A stretch of 64,000 nucleotides of DNA. Origin: QHXW01 sp035297145 (lineage in GTDB: Bacteria > Acidobacteriota > Terriglobia > Bryobacterales > Bryobacteraceae). The stretch lies in assembly GCA_035297145.1 (NCBI GenBank), contig DATGZN010000085.1:1-64000 (forward strand). The letters run 5' to 3'. The notes below the pieces were generated by a model, which had not been told where the DNA came from, searched no databases, and saw only the letters and a list, made by a program, of their open reading frames with translations. The position numbers were made by a program, and so were the translations under genes. Below are positions 40,071 to 49,343 of this stretch, piece by piece (position 1 is the stretch's first letter; each line of letters opens with the position of its first letter).

Positions 40071-41941
40071 GCCGCGCTGACCGTTCTCGTCAGGGGAATC
40101 GAAAACTGCACGGAAGTGCCCGACGCGCCCGAGTTGACTTGCAGATCCGCTCGCGGTCCGTAGCAAAGCTGCAAGCGGCGCGTCACATTTCCGAGACCCA
40201 ACCCGGCGCCGGACTTTGCGGTCCCAAACGGCTGCGCCTTCATTCCCGGCCCGGTATCGGCAACCGTAATCCGCACCTCGCCTTCGATCACCTTGGCCGT
40301 CAGAGTCAGCCTGCCGCCTCCGGCATTCGCTGAAACGCCATGTTTGATGGCGTTTTCGACCAACGGCTGAATGGAAAGAACTGGAATCATGACGGGTTTG
40401 GCAGCCTCGTCTACCTCGATGAGCGTATCGAGGCGCGGCCCCAGCCGCAGGCGTTCGATATCCAGGTAGGCGTTGATAATCTGCAATTCTTCGGACAGCG
40501 GAATGAACGTAGTTTCCGGCCGTAAGAAATAGCGGAATACTTCCGCGAGGTTGAGCACAGTCCGTCTCGCGCCCGCCGCTTCCCGCGGAATCACGCCGTA
40601 CAACGTATTCAGGGCATTGAACAAAAAATGCGGGTTGATTTGTGACTGGAGAGCGCGCAGTTCCGCGTGCGATACCAGGCGGTCGAGTTCCGACGCGCGC
40701 GCTCGTTCCACCTGCTCGACGATCACCGCCGAGAGGCGATTGAGGGCCTGCAAATCCTCGCTCAGGTATCTGCGGCCACCCCGGCGCCGTCCCAGCATTA
40801 CATAGCGGATATCGGCGGGCGATAACCGCAGCGGGACGATCGCTTCCGCCCAGGCAAGTTCGGGGGTAGCGCGAAGTTGAGGGACGTCGCCGATGGGGGC
40901 GGGGAACAGCGGCGCGGCGGTCAATCCCGCCTGTGCGATAGCATCTCCCGCGACCAGCCGTGCCTGGCCCGCTTCCATGAACGCGGCAAGCTGTCCAGTG
41001 GCCGAGTCGAGGTATTCCGTTTCCGTCTGAGATCCCGCCCCCGTACGGAGTCTTTGCAGCCATGTCTCCAGCTCGGGCCGCCGGAAAACGACTTTTGTCA
41101 GCCAGGCTTGGATCTTAGAACGGAGCAGCGCGAAAACAATCAGCAGCAGACACGATCCGGTGAGCAGCAATGCTTCCGAGACGGGGTCGACGGCATTCGG
41201 TTTCAGAAAGCTCTGCGCCGCGCGGATGCCGGCGAAGGTGATCAATGCGGCGAGGAAGACGTTGGCCACAAAGCGAATGAAAGCGTCCAGCAGGACAAAT
41301 CGATAGTCCTGCAACAGCACAAACAGGGCCAACGGGATGCCGGCGTGGTGCAAGGCGATCTCTTTGGACCAGGCTTGCGGCGGATGCCCCGCGCCAAAGT
41401 GCACGAAAGACATGGCAAACAGAGAGGCGCACATGGCGCCCAGCATGCGCGAGGTTTTGCCCTGTTTGTCCGGCGTGTGCCGCAGCGCGAGGCCCGCCAG
41501 AGCGATCGCGGTCAGGATGCTAAAGCCAATGGTGATGAGCGACAAGGCGATTTCGTGGGATCTCAGCGATCCGTTCGATAGCTCCGAAAAATGCAGGAAG
41601 GTCGCGGTCAGGCTCAGCAGGTAACCCACCGCGATGACCGGCCGCAGCGTGTCTCCCAACGATATCTGCAACAGAACAGCGGGAAGGAAACTCAATACTG
41701 AAAAACTGAATGCAACCAGAATGGGCGCTGCGATGCCCTTGGTGTTGGCAGTGGCCAGAACTGCCAGCGATCCGGCGTTCCACAAGAACGCCAGGGCCGC
41801 CGCGGCGAACGATTGCCACCGGTCGCGCAACCTGCCCCCGGCGCGATCGCGCATCAGCAGAAACAGAAAAATGCCGAAGAGCACCGCGCCGGCCGAGTGG
41901 CCGATCGTGTTGACCAGTAGCGGTTCGTGGATGTTCGGCAT
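40067..41941 (-). CDS. LytS-type sensor histidine kinase
   Basis: A 624-residue kinase from ATG 41941 (the TTG 18 codons upstream has no ribosome site). The N-terminal 300 residues hold about eight membrane helices (AGAVLFGIFLFLLMR, VFLAALITFAGIRAAQSFL), followed by a GAF-like region. The His-kinase part has the LytS-family phosphoacceptor LQSQINPHFLFNALNTLYG and the ATPase ALHGV-type N-box PLVENAIKHGVSANAGGG, with DTGPGM and GLGLGNVTRRL. It phosphorylates the LytTR regulator encoded immediately downstream. The ligand is unknown. Confidence 0.92.
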   Translation of the reverse strand: MPNIHEPLLVNTIGHSAGAVLFGIFLFLLMRDRAGGRLRDRWQSFAAAALAFLWNAGSLAVLATANTKGIAAPILVAFSFSVLSFLPAVLLQISLGDTLRPVIAVGYLLSLTATFLHFSELSNGSLRSHEIALSLITIGFSILTAIALAGLALRHTPDKQGKTSRMLGAMCASLFAMSFVHFGAGHPPQAWSKEIALHHAGIPLALFVLLQDYRFVLLDAFIRFVANVFLAALITFAGIRAAQSFLKPNAVDPVSEALLLTGSCLLLIVFALLRSKIQAWLTKVVFRRPELETWLQRLRTGAGSQTETEYLDSATGQLAAFMEAGQARLVAGDAIAQAGLTAAPLFPAPIGDVPQLRATPELAWAEAIVPLRLSPADIRYVMLGRRRGGRRYLSEDLQALNRLSAVIVEQVERARASELDRLVSHAELRALQSQINPHFLFNALNTLYGVIPREAAGARRTVLNLAEVFRYFLRPETTFIPLSEELQIINAYLDIERLRLGPRLDTLIEVDEAAKPVMIPVLSIQPLVENAIKHGVSANAGGGRLTLTAKVIEGEVRITVADTGPGMKAQPFGTAKSGAGLGLGNVTRRLQLCYGPRADLQVNSGASGTSVQFSIPLTRTVSAA

Positions 41942-42375
41942 CTGCGCCTGTGGCGGCTCTAGATAGATTCTGCCGTTTTCCGCGTGCCGGCGCAAACCTG
42001 GGGGTAGTGCGCTAAGAGAACGTTGATTTCGGCGGCGGTCTTGTCACTGGCGACATTGTTCCGAATGAAACACCCATCCCTGTAGCGCGGGGATACCGCT
42101 GGGTTGGCGGGATACCCGCGGCTTTTCTCACGTGCCTGCCTCACAGCCGCAGGTACCCGCAAACGGCCCGTCCCTGCGCCACATCCGTCGATCGATGTTC
42201 CGCGCCGTCGATCAACCCAGACTTAGCGCCCAACCAACCAGGGCGGTCTTAGCTCGCAACGATTCGCTCTCCGGCAACACTATCGTATGGGCGTCTCCGC
42301 CTGCATCAAATCGAGTTTGCCAGCAAGGGTACGAGTGCGTTAACGTGTGTAAAAGCATAAATAGGTTGACGATCT
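41942..42375. other. Intergenic region upstream of the double-kinase gene
   Basis: No gene recognised. The stretch holds the short tandem site listed separately and otherwise ordinary sequence. It is the divergent promoter region between the LytS-type kinase and the kinase-TPR gene. Confidence 0.5.
42090..42118. repeat. Two direct copies of GGGATACC, 19 bases apart
   Basis: GGGATACC occurs at 42090 and again at 42109, embedded in a CGCGGG...CCCGCG stem. Two turns of the helix apart would fit tandem binding of a regulator such as the LytTR protein encoded nearby, whose sites are often direct repeats, but the spacing is the only support. Confidence 0.3.
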
Positions 42376-45300
42376 ATGGTGGAATGTCCCATTTGTCACG
42401 CTAGTAATCCACCAGGGTCGCAAACCTGCTTCCGGTGCAGCACACCCTTCGCAGTCAGCCTCCCTGACGAGGCCACTGTTCTCGATACATCACACGATCC
42501 CGAGGCGACCATTGCCGCAGCCGCCGGCGGTGCAACCGGCTGGTCAGTTCCCCTCCAGAAATTGGATGCGCGCGACCCTAGCGCTCCTCTCCAGCCGGGT
42601 ACAGTGATGGGTGAACGCTACGAGATTCTGAAGCGCCTGGGCGAAGGCGGCATGGGCGCGGTATATAAGGCCCGCGATCGCGAACTGGATCTGGTGGTTG
42701 CGCTCAAAGTGATCCGGCCCGAGTTGGCCAGCCATCCCGACATCCTGCGCCGCTTCAAGCAGGAGCTGATTCTCGCGCGGCAGGTCACACACAAGAACGT
42801 CATTCGCATTTTTGAACTGGGCGTGGCGGATGGACGCAAGTTCATCACCATGGACTACATCGAGGGGCGCGACCTGAAAAGCATTCTGGTGGAGCGCGGT
42901 AAGCTGCCGCCAGATGAGGCCGTGCGCATCGTCCGGCAAATCTGCCGGGGTCTGGAAGCGGCACATGCCGAAGGCGTGGTCCATCGCGATCTCAAGCCGC
43001 AGAACATCATGGTCGACGCGAACGGCCGCGTTTGGGTGATGGATTTCGGCTTGGCGCGCTCCATGGATCTGGTGGGCATCACGCGCACCGGTGCGCTCAT
43101 GGGCACACCGGACTACATGTCGCCGGAGCAGGCGCGTGCTCAAAAGGTGGACGCGCGCTCCGACCTGTTCAGCCTTGGCATTATCTTTTACGAAATCATC
43201 ACCGGCGTGCTGCCGTTCCGCGCGGACACCATGATGGCTACTCTGCTCAAGAGGGTGCAGGAGAAACCCGACCGGCCGAGTGTGCTGGACCCATCGGTCC
43301 CCCCGCGCTTGAGCGATCTGGTGATGAAGTGCCTGGAAGTGGAGGTGGGCGCGCGATATCAAAGCGCCTCAGAAATTCTGACGGATCTTGGCGGAGACAC
43401 GCCGTCGAATGCGAGTGTCGTGCAAGTATCATCCGTGCTGCCGGAAGCCATCGGTCCCGGCTCCCAGTTCGGGCCGCGCTACACCATCGAATCAGTGATC
43501 GGCGAAGGCGGCATGGGCAAGGTGTATAAGGCCCGGGACAACGAGCTCGACCGCACGGTGGCGCTCAAGTTGGTGCGGCGCGAGCTGGCCGGCGATCCCA
43601 ACTCGATGCAGCGGTTCAAGCAGGAACTCCAGCTAGCCAGCCGCATCTCGCACCGCAACATTTTGCGGATTCACGATCTGGGCGATGTCGGCGGGGTGAA
43701 ATTCATTTCCATGATGTTCGTGGAAGGCAAGGATCTCCACGAGGTCATTCAGGAATGCGGACGCGTGCCGGTCGAGCGGCTGGTGAACATCGCCAAGCAG
43801 CTCGCGGCGGCTCTCGAAGCCGCGCACACCGAAGGCGTAGTGCACCGCGATCTGAAACCGCGCAATGTGCTCATCGATTCGAGCGACCAGGTCTACGTTT
43901 CGGATTTTGGTCTGGCAAAATCGCTGGAAGGCGAATCCACCACCATGATGACGCGCGCCGGCGAAGTGCTGGGGACGCCGCGGTATATGTCGCCCGAGCA
44001 AGCCGAATCGAAGCCCGCGGACCACCGCAGCGATCTCTATTCTTTCGGCGTGATTCTTTACGAGATGGCGACCGGGGATGCGCCGTTCGCCGCCGATTCC
44101 AGCGTTCAGGTGATGTTCCAGCACGTCACGCAGAAACCAAAAGATCCGAGGCTGGCCAATCCGGAATTGCCCGAGTACCTCTCCCGGATCATCTTGAAGT
44201 GCCTGGAGAAAGATCCCGAACACCGGTATCAGCACGCGCGCGAGGTACTGCTCGATATCGAGAAAGCGCACGCCCCGACGCGGGTGGTCCGCTTGCGCAT
44301 CGCCGAGGTAGGTTATCCGAAATGGCTGATGGCTTCGATGGCCGCGCTGCTGTTGCTGGCGGCGGGGACGTTTGCCATCCCGTCCTGGCGCGAAGCGGTC
44401 CTGGGCCGCTTCGGGGTTTCCGGCGTGCCGCAGACTGCTTCTAGTGCGGCACAAGACAAGCGAATCGCCGTGCTGCCGTTCCAGGTGGCCGCCGGCGACC
44501 AGAAACTCCGGACTTTAGCCGAGGGCGTGACCGAGTCGCTGACGGCTCAGCTTTTCCAATTGAAGAACGTCTATGTGGCGGCGCACGATTTGGTTCAAAC
44601 CGCGAGTCAGAAGGGATCGCCCGACAAGGTCGCGCGGGATCTCGGTGTCAATCTGGTGGTGCAGGGCACGGTACAAGGCGGCGGTGATCGGATCAGCATC
44701 CAGATGAGCGCGCTGGACGTGAAAACCGGGAAGAATCTTTGGCAAAGGGATTTCTCCGGGATGCAGCGGGATCTGTTGACCATCCAGAACTCCATCTATT
44801 CCGAATTGGTGTCGGTGCTTGATTTGAAGCCGAGCGACGATGATCTGTCGCACGCCGCCCTGCGCATGACCGCGAACTACAGCGCCTTCGAGCTCTATCT
44901 AAAGGGCCGCGACATCGTGCGGCGCAAGCCGGACGCCAAGGGATTTGCCGACGCCCTCAAGTTCTACGATCAGGCCATCGGCAAAGACCCGCGGTTCGCG
45001 CTGGCTTATGCCGGGATCGCCGAGACCAGCATGGATTTGTACGACCTGACGAAGGACAAATCCTGGTCGCAAAAGGCACTGAACGCCGCGGAGCAAGCCA
45101 AACTGCTCAATCAGGATTTGCCGGAGGTGCATTACGCGCTGGTCAGTGTCTACCAGCGCACGGGCAGGTCCGAGGAAGCAATTGCCGAGGCCAAGCAGGC
45201 GCTGGAACTGGCGCCAAACTCGGATGACAGCTACCGCCGTCTGGGGCACGCCTACGAGGAAGCCGGCAGCATGCCTCTGGCGATCCAGGCCTACCAGAAA

Positions 45301-46047
45301 GCCGCCGATATCAATCCCTACTATTGGTACAACCACAACTGCCTGGCCGTCGCCCTCGCAGACACCGGCGATAACGAAAAAGCTCTTGCTTCCTTTCGCC
45401 GGGTCACCGAGCTGGCGCCCGACTGGGCGCCCGGTTACAGCAACGTGGGAGGGGTCTACTTTCAACTGGGGCGATGGAAAGAGGCCGTGGACGCTTCCCA
45501 AAAATCGATTGCGCGCGCGCCAAACGTCGATGCCTACGTGAATCTTGGCTTGGCTTATTACTATCTGGGGCTCTATTCCGATGCCGCGAAGAACCTGAAG
45601 AAGGCCCGTGAGCTGGGGCCGACCCGGGACGACATTGCGGCAGATTTAGGCGACGCGTACCGGCAGCTCGGCCAACCGGATGAAGCCAAATCCAATTACG
45701 ACGCCGCCATCGGGCTGGCGTTAAAAGCGTACCAGGTGAACTCGCGTGACGCCCACACGCTGGGAGGCCTCGCGCTCTACTACGCCAAGAAGGGTGATTT
45801 GGACAAAGCACAACAGTTTATCGCCCGGGCGAGAGAGATTGACGCAAAGGACAACGTCCTGATGTACAACGAGGCGCTCATCCAGGCCCTCGCCGGCCAA
45901 TCCGCTAAAGCGATGAAGGATTTGAGAGACGCATTTCAAAATGGCTATCCGCCGGAAGTGGCTAAGAGCGAACCAGAGTTGGCTTCGCTGCGTTCCTCTG
46001 CTGAGTTCGATCGCCTAATGAGCGAATTCAGCCGCAAAACGAAATAG
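42376..46047 (+). CDS. Ser/Thr protein kinase with two kinase domains and TPRs
   Basis: A 1223-residue membrane kinase. Residues 1-25 are a zinc ribbon (CPICHASNPPGSQTCFRCS). Kinase domain 1 (82-335) has GEGGMGAVYKAR, Lys111, HRDLKPQN (203-210) and DFGLAR; kinase domain 2 (369-628) has GEGGMGKVYKAR, Lys398, HRDLKPRN (490-497) and DFGLAK. Both seem catalytically complete, which is rare in one bacterial chain. A membrane helix (WLMASMAALLLLAAGTFAI, from residue 650) follows, then a TolB/FlgO-like domain (RIAVLPFQVAAGD, LTAQLFQLKNVYVAAHDLV) and a long TPR array to the end, probably outside. Signals bound by the TPRs might control the kinases. Targets unknown. Confidence 0.95.
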   Translation: MVECPICHASNPPGSQTCFRCSTPFAVSLPDEATVLDTSHDPEATIAAAAGGATGWSVPLQKLDARDPSAPLQPGTVMGERYEILKRLGEGGMGAVYKARDRELDLVVALKVIRPELASHPDILRRFKQELILARQVTHKNVIRIFELGVADGRKFITMDYIEGRDLKSILVERGKLPPDEAVRIVRQICRGLEAAHAEGVVHRDLKPQNIMVDANGRVWVMDFGLARSMDLVGITRTGALMGTPDYMSPEQARAQKVDARSDLFSLGIIFYEIITGVLPFRADTMMATLLKRVQEKPDRPSVLDPSVPPRLSDLVMKCLEVEVGARYQSASEILTDLGGDTPSNASVVQVSSVLPEAIGPGSQFGPRYTIESVIGEGGMGKVYKARDNELDRTVALKLVRRELAGDPNSMQRFKQELQLASRISHRNILRIHDLGDVGGVKFISMMFVEGKDLHEVIQECGRVPVERLVNIAKQLAAALEAAHTEGVVHRDLKPRNVLIDSSDQVYVSDFGLAKSLEGESTTMMTRAGEVLGTPRYMSPEQAESKPADHRSDLYSFGVILYEMATGDAPFAADSSVQVMFQHVTQKPKDPRLANPELPEYLSRIILKCLEKDPEHRYQHAREVLLDIEKAHAPTRVVRLRIAEVGYPKWLMASMAALLLLAAGTFAIPSWREAVLGRFGVSGVPQTASSAAQDKRIAVLPFQVAAGDQKLRTLAEGVTESLTAQLFQLKNVYVAAHDLVQTASQKGSPDKVARDLGVNLVVQGTVQGGGDRISIQMSALDVKTGKNLWQRDFSGMQRDLLTIQNSIYSELVSVLDLKPSDDDLSHAALRMTANYSAFELYLKGRDIVRRKPDAKGFADALKFYDQAIGKDPRFALAYAGIAETSMDLYDLTKDKSWSQKALNAAEQAKLLNQDLPEVHYALVSVYQRTGRSEEAIAEAKQALELAPNSDDSYRRLGHAYEEAGSMPLAIQAYQKAADINPYYWYNHNCLAVALADTGDNEKALASFRRVTELAPDWAPGYSNVGGVYFQLGRWKEAVDASQKSIARAPNVDAYVNLGLAYYYLGLYSDAAKNLKKARELGPTRDDIAADLGDAYRQLGQPDEAKSNYDAAIGLALKAYQVNSRDAHTLGGLALYYAKKGDLDKAQQFIARAREIDAKDNVLMYNEALIQALAGQSAKAMKDLRDAFQNGYPPEVAKSEPELASLRSSAEFDRLMSEFSRKTK

Positions 46048-46051
46048 AGGC

Positions 46052-46741
46052 CTACGGGCGGAAGAGCTTGCGCCGGCCCAGAATCAGTACGGCGCCACTC
46101 AGCAAGAGCGCGAAGGTTCCGGGCTCCGGAACGGACTGCACGAACTGCGCGCTGGGCACCCCGCCGGTTTCAAAGCCGGAGCCGGGTGAATTCGGATCAG
46201 GTGCCAGGATCAACGTGGCTTCGTTCGCGGCGCCCGGGAGCAGTCCGCCGAAGAACTGTTCTGGAGCAGGAGGCGGAGGTGGCCCAATGGAGAAGCTCTT
46301 GAACTTCGGAGATACGAACGTTTCACAATCGTCGCATGATGGTGCGGGAACGAAGGCGAATCCGCCTTCCACACCAAAACCGATGCCGAAGAATGACACG
46401 ACCACCAGGTCGAGCTCGGGCTCCAGTTGAATGGTGGCCGTTTTGAAGAGATTTGTGTCGGCGAAAAATGGCTGGTTGAAATTGGTTGTCGGAATGTCAA
46501 AAACCAGGTGGTCGACGGTCTCATTAGTCCCGTTGATCACGCCAAACGTTCCGCCGCCGTTTCGGCCAATAGGTGGGTCGCCGGTCAAGGAAGTGAGACC
46601 GAAACCGGTAATCGTTGTGGTGTGTGATCCGCCCTTGGTGAACTGGATGCTTCCATCGCCCGGAATGAGAGTGTCGGCGCAAAGCCATCCTGCGGAGAGC
46701 AGAACCCCCAGAATCGAACCGGATAGCCTCAGAACATTCAC
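46052..46741 (-). CDS. PEP-CTERM sorted secreted protein
   Basis: Start at GTG 46741 behind GGAGGGG, giving the signal peptide VNVLRLSGSILGVLLSAGW. The 229-residue product ends with the PEP-CTERM sorting signal VPEPGTFALLLSGAVLILG then GRRKLFRP, recognised by exosortase, usually in species making exopolysaccharide. The body is a beta-rich secreted domain with DDCETF and a Pro-rich loop (GPPPPPAPEQFFGG). Function unknown; it is transported and tail-processed. No exosortase is seen in this window. Confidence 0.85.
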   Translation of the reverse strand: MNVLRLSGSILGVLLSAGWLCADTLIPGDGSIQFTKGGSHTTTITGFGLTSLTGDPPIGRNGGGTFGVINGTNETVDHLVFDIPTTNFNQPFFADTNLFKTATIQLEPELDLVVVSFFGIGFGVEGGFAFVPAPSCDDCETFVSPKFKSFSIGPPPPPAPEQFFGGLLPGAANEATLILAPDPNSPGSGFETGGVPSAQFVQSVPEPGTFALLLSGAVLILGRRKLFRP

Positions 46742-46950
46742 TGTTTGCCCCTCCGTTTGTCCGAACGCACTACCAGAAAAGTCCTTACTGAGTTTGAATT
46801 GTAGCGCAGGTTTAGTGCCACCCTGCATTGCCAGGTTCTCTCGCGCTATCAATGATTTGCGGTTTGCCTACCGGTCAGCATAGTTGGAATGTGTACGGAA
46901 ATATTGGGTTTGATTCAAAAATCTGGTACTAGAACCAGACCGGCGATATC

Positions 46951-47283
46951 TCAGAACCGCTTCATCCGCGAGCGGATGCGCCGGGCGATCTTCTCGATTT
47001 CCTCGGTTTTCTTCATGGTCGAAATGGAGAGGATGTGCGCATCGTCCTTCTCGATTTCCTGCTTGAGGCTCTCCGCCAGGTCGACGAGCTGAGCTGCGTC
47101 CTTCACGGACTTTTCGTGGTCTTCCTTGATAATTTCGTCCCGCTGGAGCTTTCCGTTGGGCAGACGGGTCTCGTCGGGCTCGGTCTGTGGCGGCCCGCGT
47201 CGTGCGGTCTGAGGAATCAGCGACGGGGCGAGCAGTATCCCGGTGGCCAGCAGCGCTGCGGCGGGAAGGAATCGTCTTTTCAT
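46951..47283 (-). CDS. Small exported helical protein
   Basis: A 110-residue protein with a signal peptide (MKRRFLPAAALLATGILLA) and a mature part of about 85 residues that is almost all charged helix: LPNGKLQRDEIIKEDHEKSV then KDAAQLVDLAESLKQEIEK and EIEKIARRIRSRMKRF. Coiled-coil-like spacing is likely. I do not recognise a named family, though similar short secreted helical proteins occur in Acidobacteriota. It is divergent from hom, with 68 bases between the two starts. Confidence 0.65.
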   Translation of the reverse strand: MKRRFLPAAALLATGILLAPSLIPQTARRGPPQTEPDETRLPNGKLQRDEIIKEDHEKSVKDAAQLVDLAESLKQEIEKDDAHILSISTMKKTEEIEKIARRIRSRMKRF

Positions 47284-47351
47284 TGGATTGGCCCTCCGGG
47301 TATGACGCTCGGACCAGCGGGACGTTACGGTCCCGCGCGGAACCTGTTGTT

Positions 47352-48668
47352 ATGATAACCAAGATGCAAGCGGTGAACGTGGGAGTGGTGGGACTGGGCA
47401 ACGTGGGGTCGGGGACTCTGACGGTGCTGGCCGAGAACGCCGGGCAGATCGCGCAGAAGCTGGGTTTCCCACTCCGGGTCACCATGGTGTGCAGCCGTTC
47501 GGTAGCGGCAAAGAGCTTGCCCGAATTGCTGGGACCGGTGCGCCGCACCACCGACTGGCGCGAGATCGTTTCCCACCCCGAAGTGGACATTGTCGCCGAA
47601 CTGGTGGGCGGAACCTCGGTTGCCGCCGACATCATCGACGGCGCGATCGCCAATCGCAAATCGGTGGTTACCGCGAACAAAGAATTAATGGCGAGCTGCG
47701 GCTCGGAGATCTGGGACCGCGCGATCCATGCCGGAATCAACCTCGCCATGGAAGCCAGCGTAGCCGGCGGCATTCCCATTCACACGGTGCTGCGCGAGGG
47801 CATTTCGGGAGACCGCGTCACGGCCCTCTACGGCATCCTGAACGGCACCAGCAACTACATCCTGACGGAGATGGAGAAACACGGGTCGCCGCTGGCGGAC
47901 GTACTGGCGGAGGCACAGCGGTTAGGCTATGCGGAGGCCGATCCGAGCGCGGATATCGATGGCTTCGATGCGCGATCTAAGCTGGCCCTTCTGGCGGCGC
48001 TGGCGTTCGGGGAACGGATCACACCGGCGGACATTTTCGTGGAAGGCATTCGCCGCATCTCACCGATGGATTTCAGTTATGCGCACCAGTTGGGCCACAC
48101 CATCCGGTTAATCTGCGCAGCGCGGCAGACACCGGACGGGTTGATCCTTTCGGTGCGGCCGGCGCTGATCGGATTGCAGACCATCATCGCGGGTGTCCAG
48201 GGAGCTTATAACGCCGTCTGGGTGAAAGGCCGATTCGGGCAAGACACGTTTTACTATGGCCGCGGCGCCGGGCCGCTGCCTACTGGCGTGGCTGTGGTGA
48301 GTGACTTGATGCGCGTGGCGCGTGAAATCCGCCATGGGCGCCCGGAGCGCGTTTCGCCTTTCGCGCACGAGCGCCTGGGCGAGTACAAACCGCTTTCGGT
48401 GACCAGCGAAAAGTGCGCGTACTATTTGCGGTTCCGTGTGGACGACCGGCCCGGGATTATTGCAGCGTTGGCGGGAATCCTGGCGGAACAACATATCAGC
48501 CTGGAAGCTGTGCTGCAATTACCGGGCGAGACCAAGCACGATCTGCCGTTCGTGATTACGCTCGAGCCGACCGAGGAGCACACCATGCGTGAGGCGGTGC
48601 AGAAGATGTCGCATCTGGATTTTCTGCGCGAGCCGCCGCTGGCGCTTCCCATGGAGCCGCCGTTATGA
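47352..48668 (+). CDS. hom: Homoserine dehydrogenase
   Basis: Reduces aspartate semialdehyde to homoserine with NAD(P)H in threonine/methionine synthesis. From ATG 47352 the 438 residues have the Rossmann NVGVVGLGNVGSGTL, SVVTANKELMA, LYGILNGTSNYIL and the catalytic-region EAQRLGYAEADPSADIDGFD. The C-terminal 85 residues form an ACT domain (YYLRFRVDDRPGIIAALAGI), the usual regulatory part for threonine feedback. The longer upstream frame overlaps the divergent gene and is not coding. Followed 19 bases later by a methyltransferase on the same strand. Confidence 0.96.
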   Translation: MITKMQAVNVGVVGLGNVGSGTLTVLAENAGQIAQKLGFPLRVTMVCSRSVAAKSLPELLGPVRRTTDWREIVSHPEVDIVAELVGGTSVAADIIDGAIANRKSVVTANKELMASCGSEIWDRAIHAGINLAMEASVAGGIPIHTVLREGISGDRVTALYGILNGTSNYILTEMEKHGSPLADVLAEAQRLGYAEADPSADIDGFDARSKLALLAALAFGERITPADIFVEGIRRISPMDFSYAHQLGHTIRLICAARQTPDGLILSVRPALIGLQTIIAGVQGAYNAVWVKGRFGQDTFYYGRGAGPLPTGVAVVSDLMRVAREIRHGRPERVSPFAHERLGEYKPLSVTSEKCAYYLRFRVDDRPGIIAALAGILAEQHISLEAVLQLPGETKHDLPFVITLEPTEEHTMREAVQKMSHLDFLREPPLALPMEPPL

Positions 48669-48687
48669 AACAGGCGCCAGGTGTCAG

Positions 48688-49338
48688 GTGCTAGGGGTTG
48701 TCGCCCTGGTGTTGTGTGCGTTCGGCCTCTGTGGGCAGGTTGCCAAGGACGCCAATGAGAGATATCAAACGCCGGAAGGGCGTGCGGCGATTGGCAAGGG
48801 GCTCTCGTCTCCGGATCGGGATGCAAGGCAGAAGCCGCGCGAACTGGTGGAGGCGATGGCGCTCAAGCCGGGCATGGTGGTAGCCGATATCGGGACGGGC
48901 ACCGGCTACATGCTGCCATTTCTCAGCGAAGCGGTAGGTTCTGCCGGGCGCGTGCTGGGTGAAGACATTTTCCCCGACTTTCTGGAGAAAGCGAAGACTG
49001 CTGCAAAGGAACACAAGCTCGGCAATGTCGAATTCGTTCAGGGAACGGAGACCGACCCTTCGTTTCCGGAAAACGGCGTGGATGTGGCGCTGGCGCTCGA
49101 TACCTATCATCACTGGAACTATCCCGAGAAAATGCTGGCGGCGCTCCATCGGGAACTGCGCGACGGCGGGCGGCTGGTACTGGTCGAGTTCCATCCGCGG
49201 GCGAACGGGCTGCCGGCGAATCACATCCGGCTGGACGAGGCCGATGTCATCAAGGAAATCGAAGCCAACCACTTCCACCTGATCTCGCTGCACGAGCACT
49301 CCAAAGACCAGTACATGGCGATTTTCGCGAAGGAGTGA
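48688..49338 (+). CDS. Exported SAM-dependent methyltransferase-fold protein
   Basis: From GTG 48688, chosen because it gives the signal-like VLGVVALVLCAFGLCGQVA; upstream codons overlap hom and read as shadow. The 216-residue product has motif I VVADIGTGTGYMLPFLSE, GSAGRVLGEDIFPDF, DVALALDTYHHWNYPEKML and LRDGGRLVLVEFHPR, typical of class I methyltransferases. An export signal on a methyltransferase is odd, since SAM is cytoplasmic; similar exported members occur in Acidobacteriota and Bacteroidota, and their substrate is unknown. It follows hom by 19 bases and may be co-transcribed. Confidence 0.85.
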   Translation: MLGVVALVLCAFGLCGQVAKDANERYQTPEGRAAIGKGLSSPDRDARQKPRELVEAMALKPGMVVADIGTGTGYMLPFLSEAVGSAGRVLGEDIFPDFLEKAKTAAKEHKLGNVEFVQGTETDPSFPENGVDVALALDTYHHWNYPEKMLAALHRELRDGGRLVLVEFHPRANGLPANHIRLDEADVIKEIEANHFHLISLHEHSKDQYMAIFAKE

Positions 49339-49343
49339 GCGCG

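Noticed and set aside
40071..41063. Upstream extension of the LytTR regulator frame
   Set aside because: It overlaps the kinase gene in another frame, and the receiver domain starts exactly at 40070.
42090..42118. CRISPR-like repeat
   Set aside because: Only two eight-base copies; no spacer-repeat periodicity here or anywhere else that I could see in the window.
46868..47779. Minus-strand frame of 303 codons across the hom start
   Set aside because: Antisense to hom and covering the small exported protein in a different frame; no protein features.
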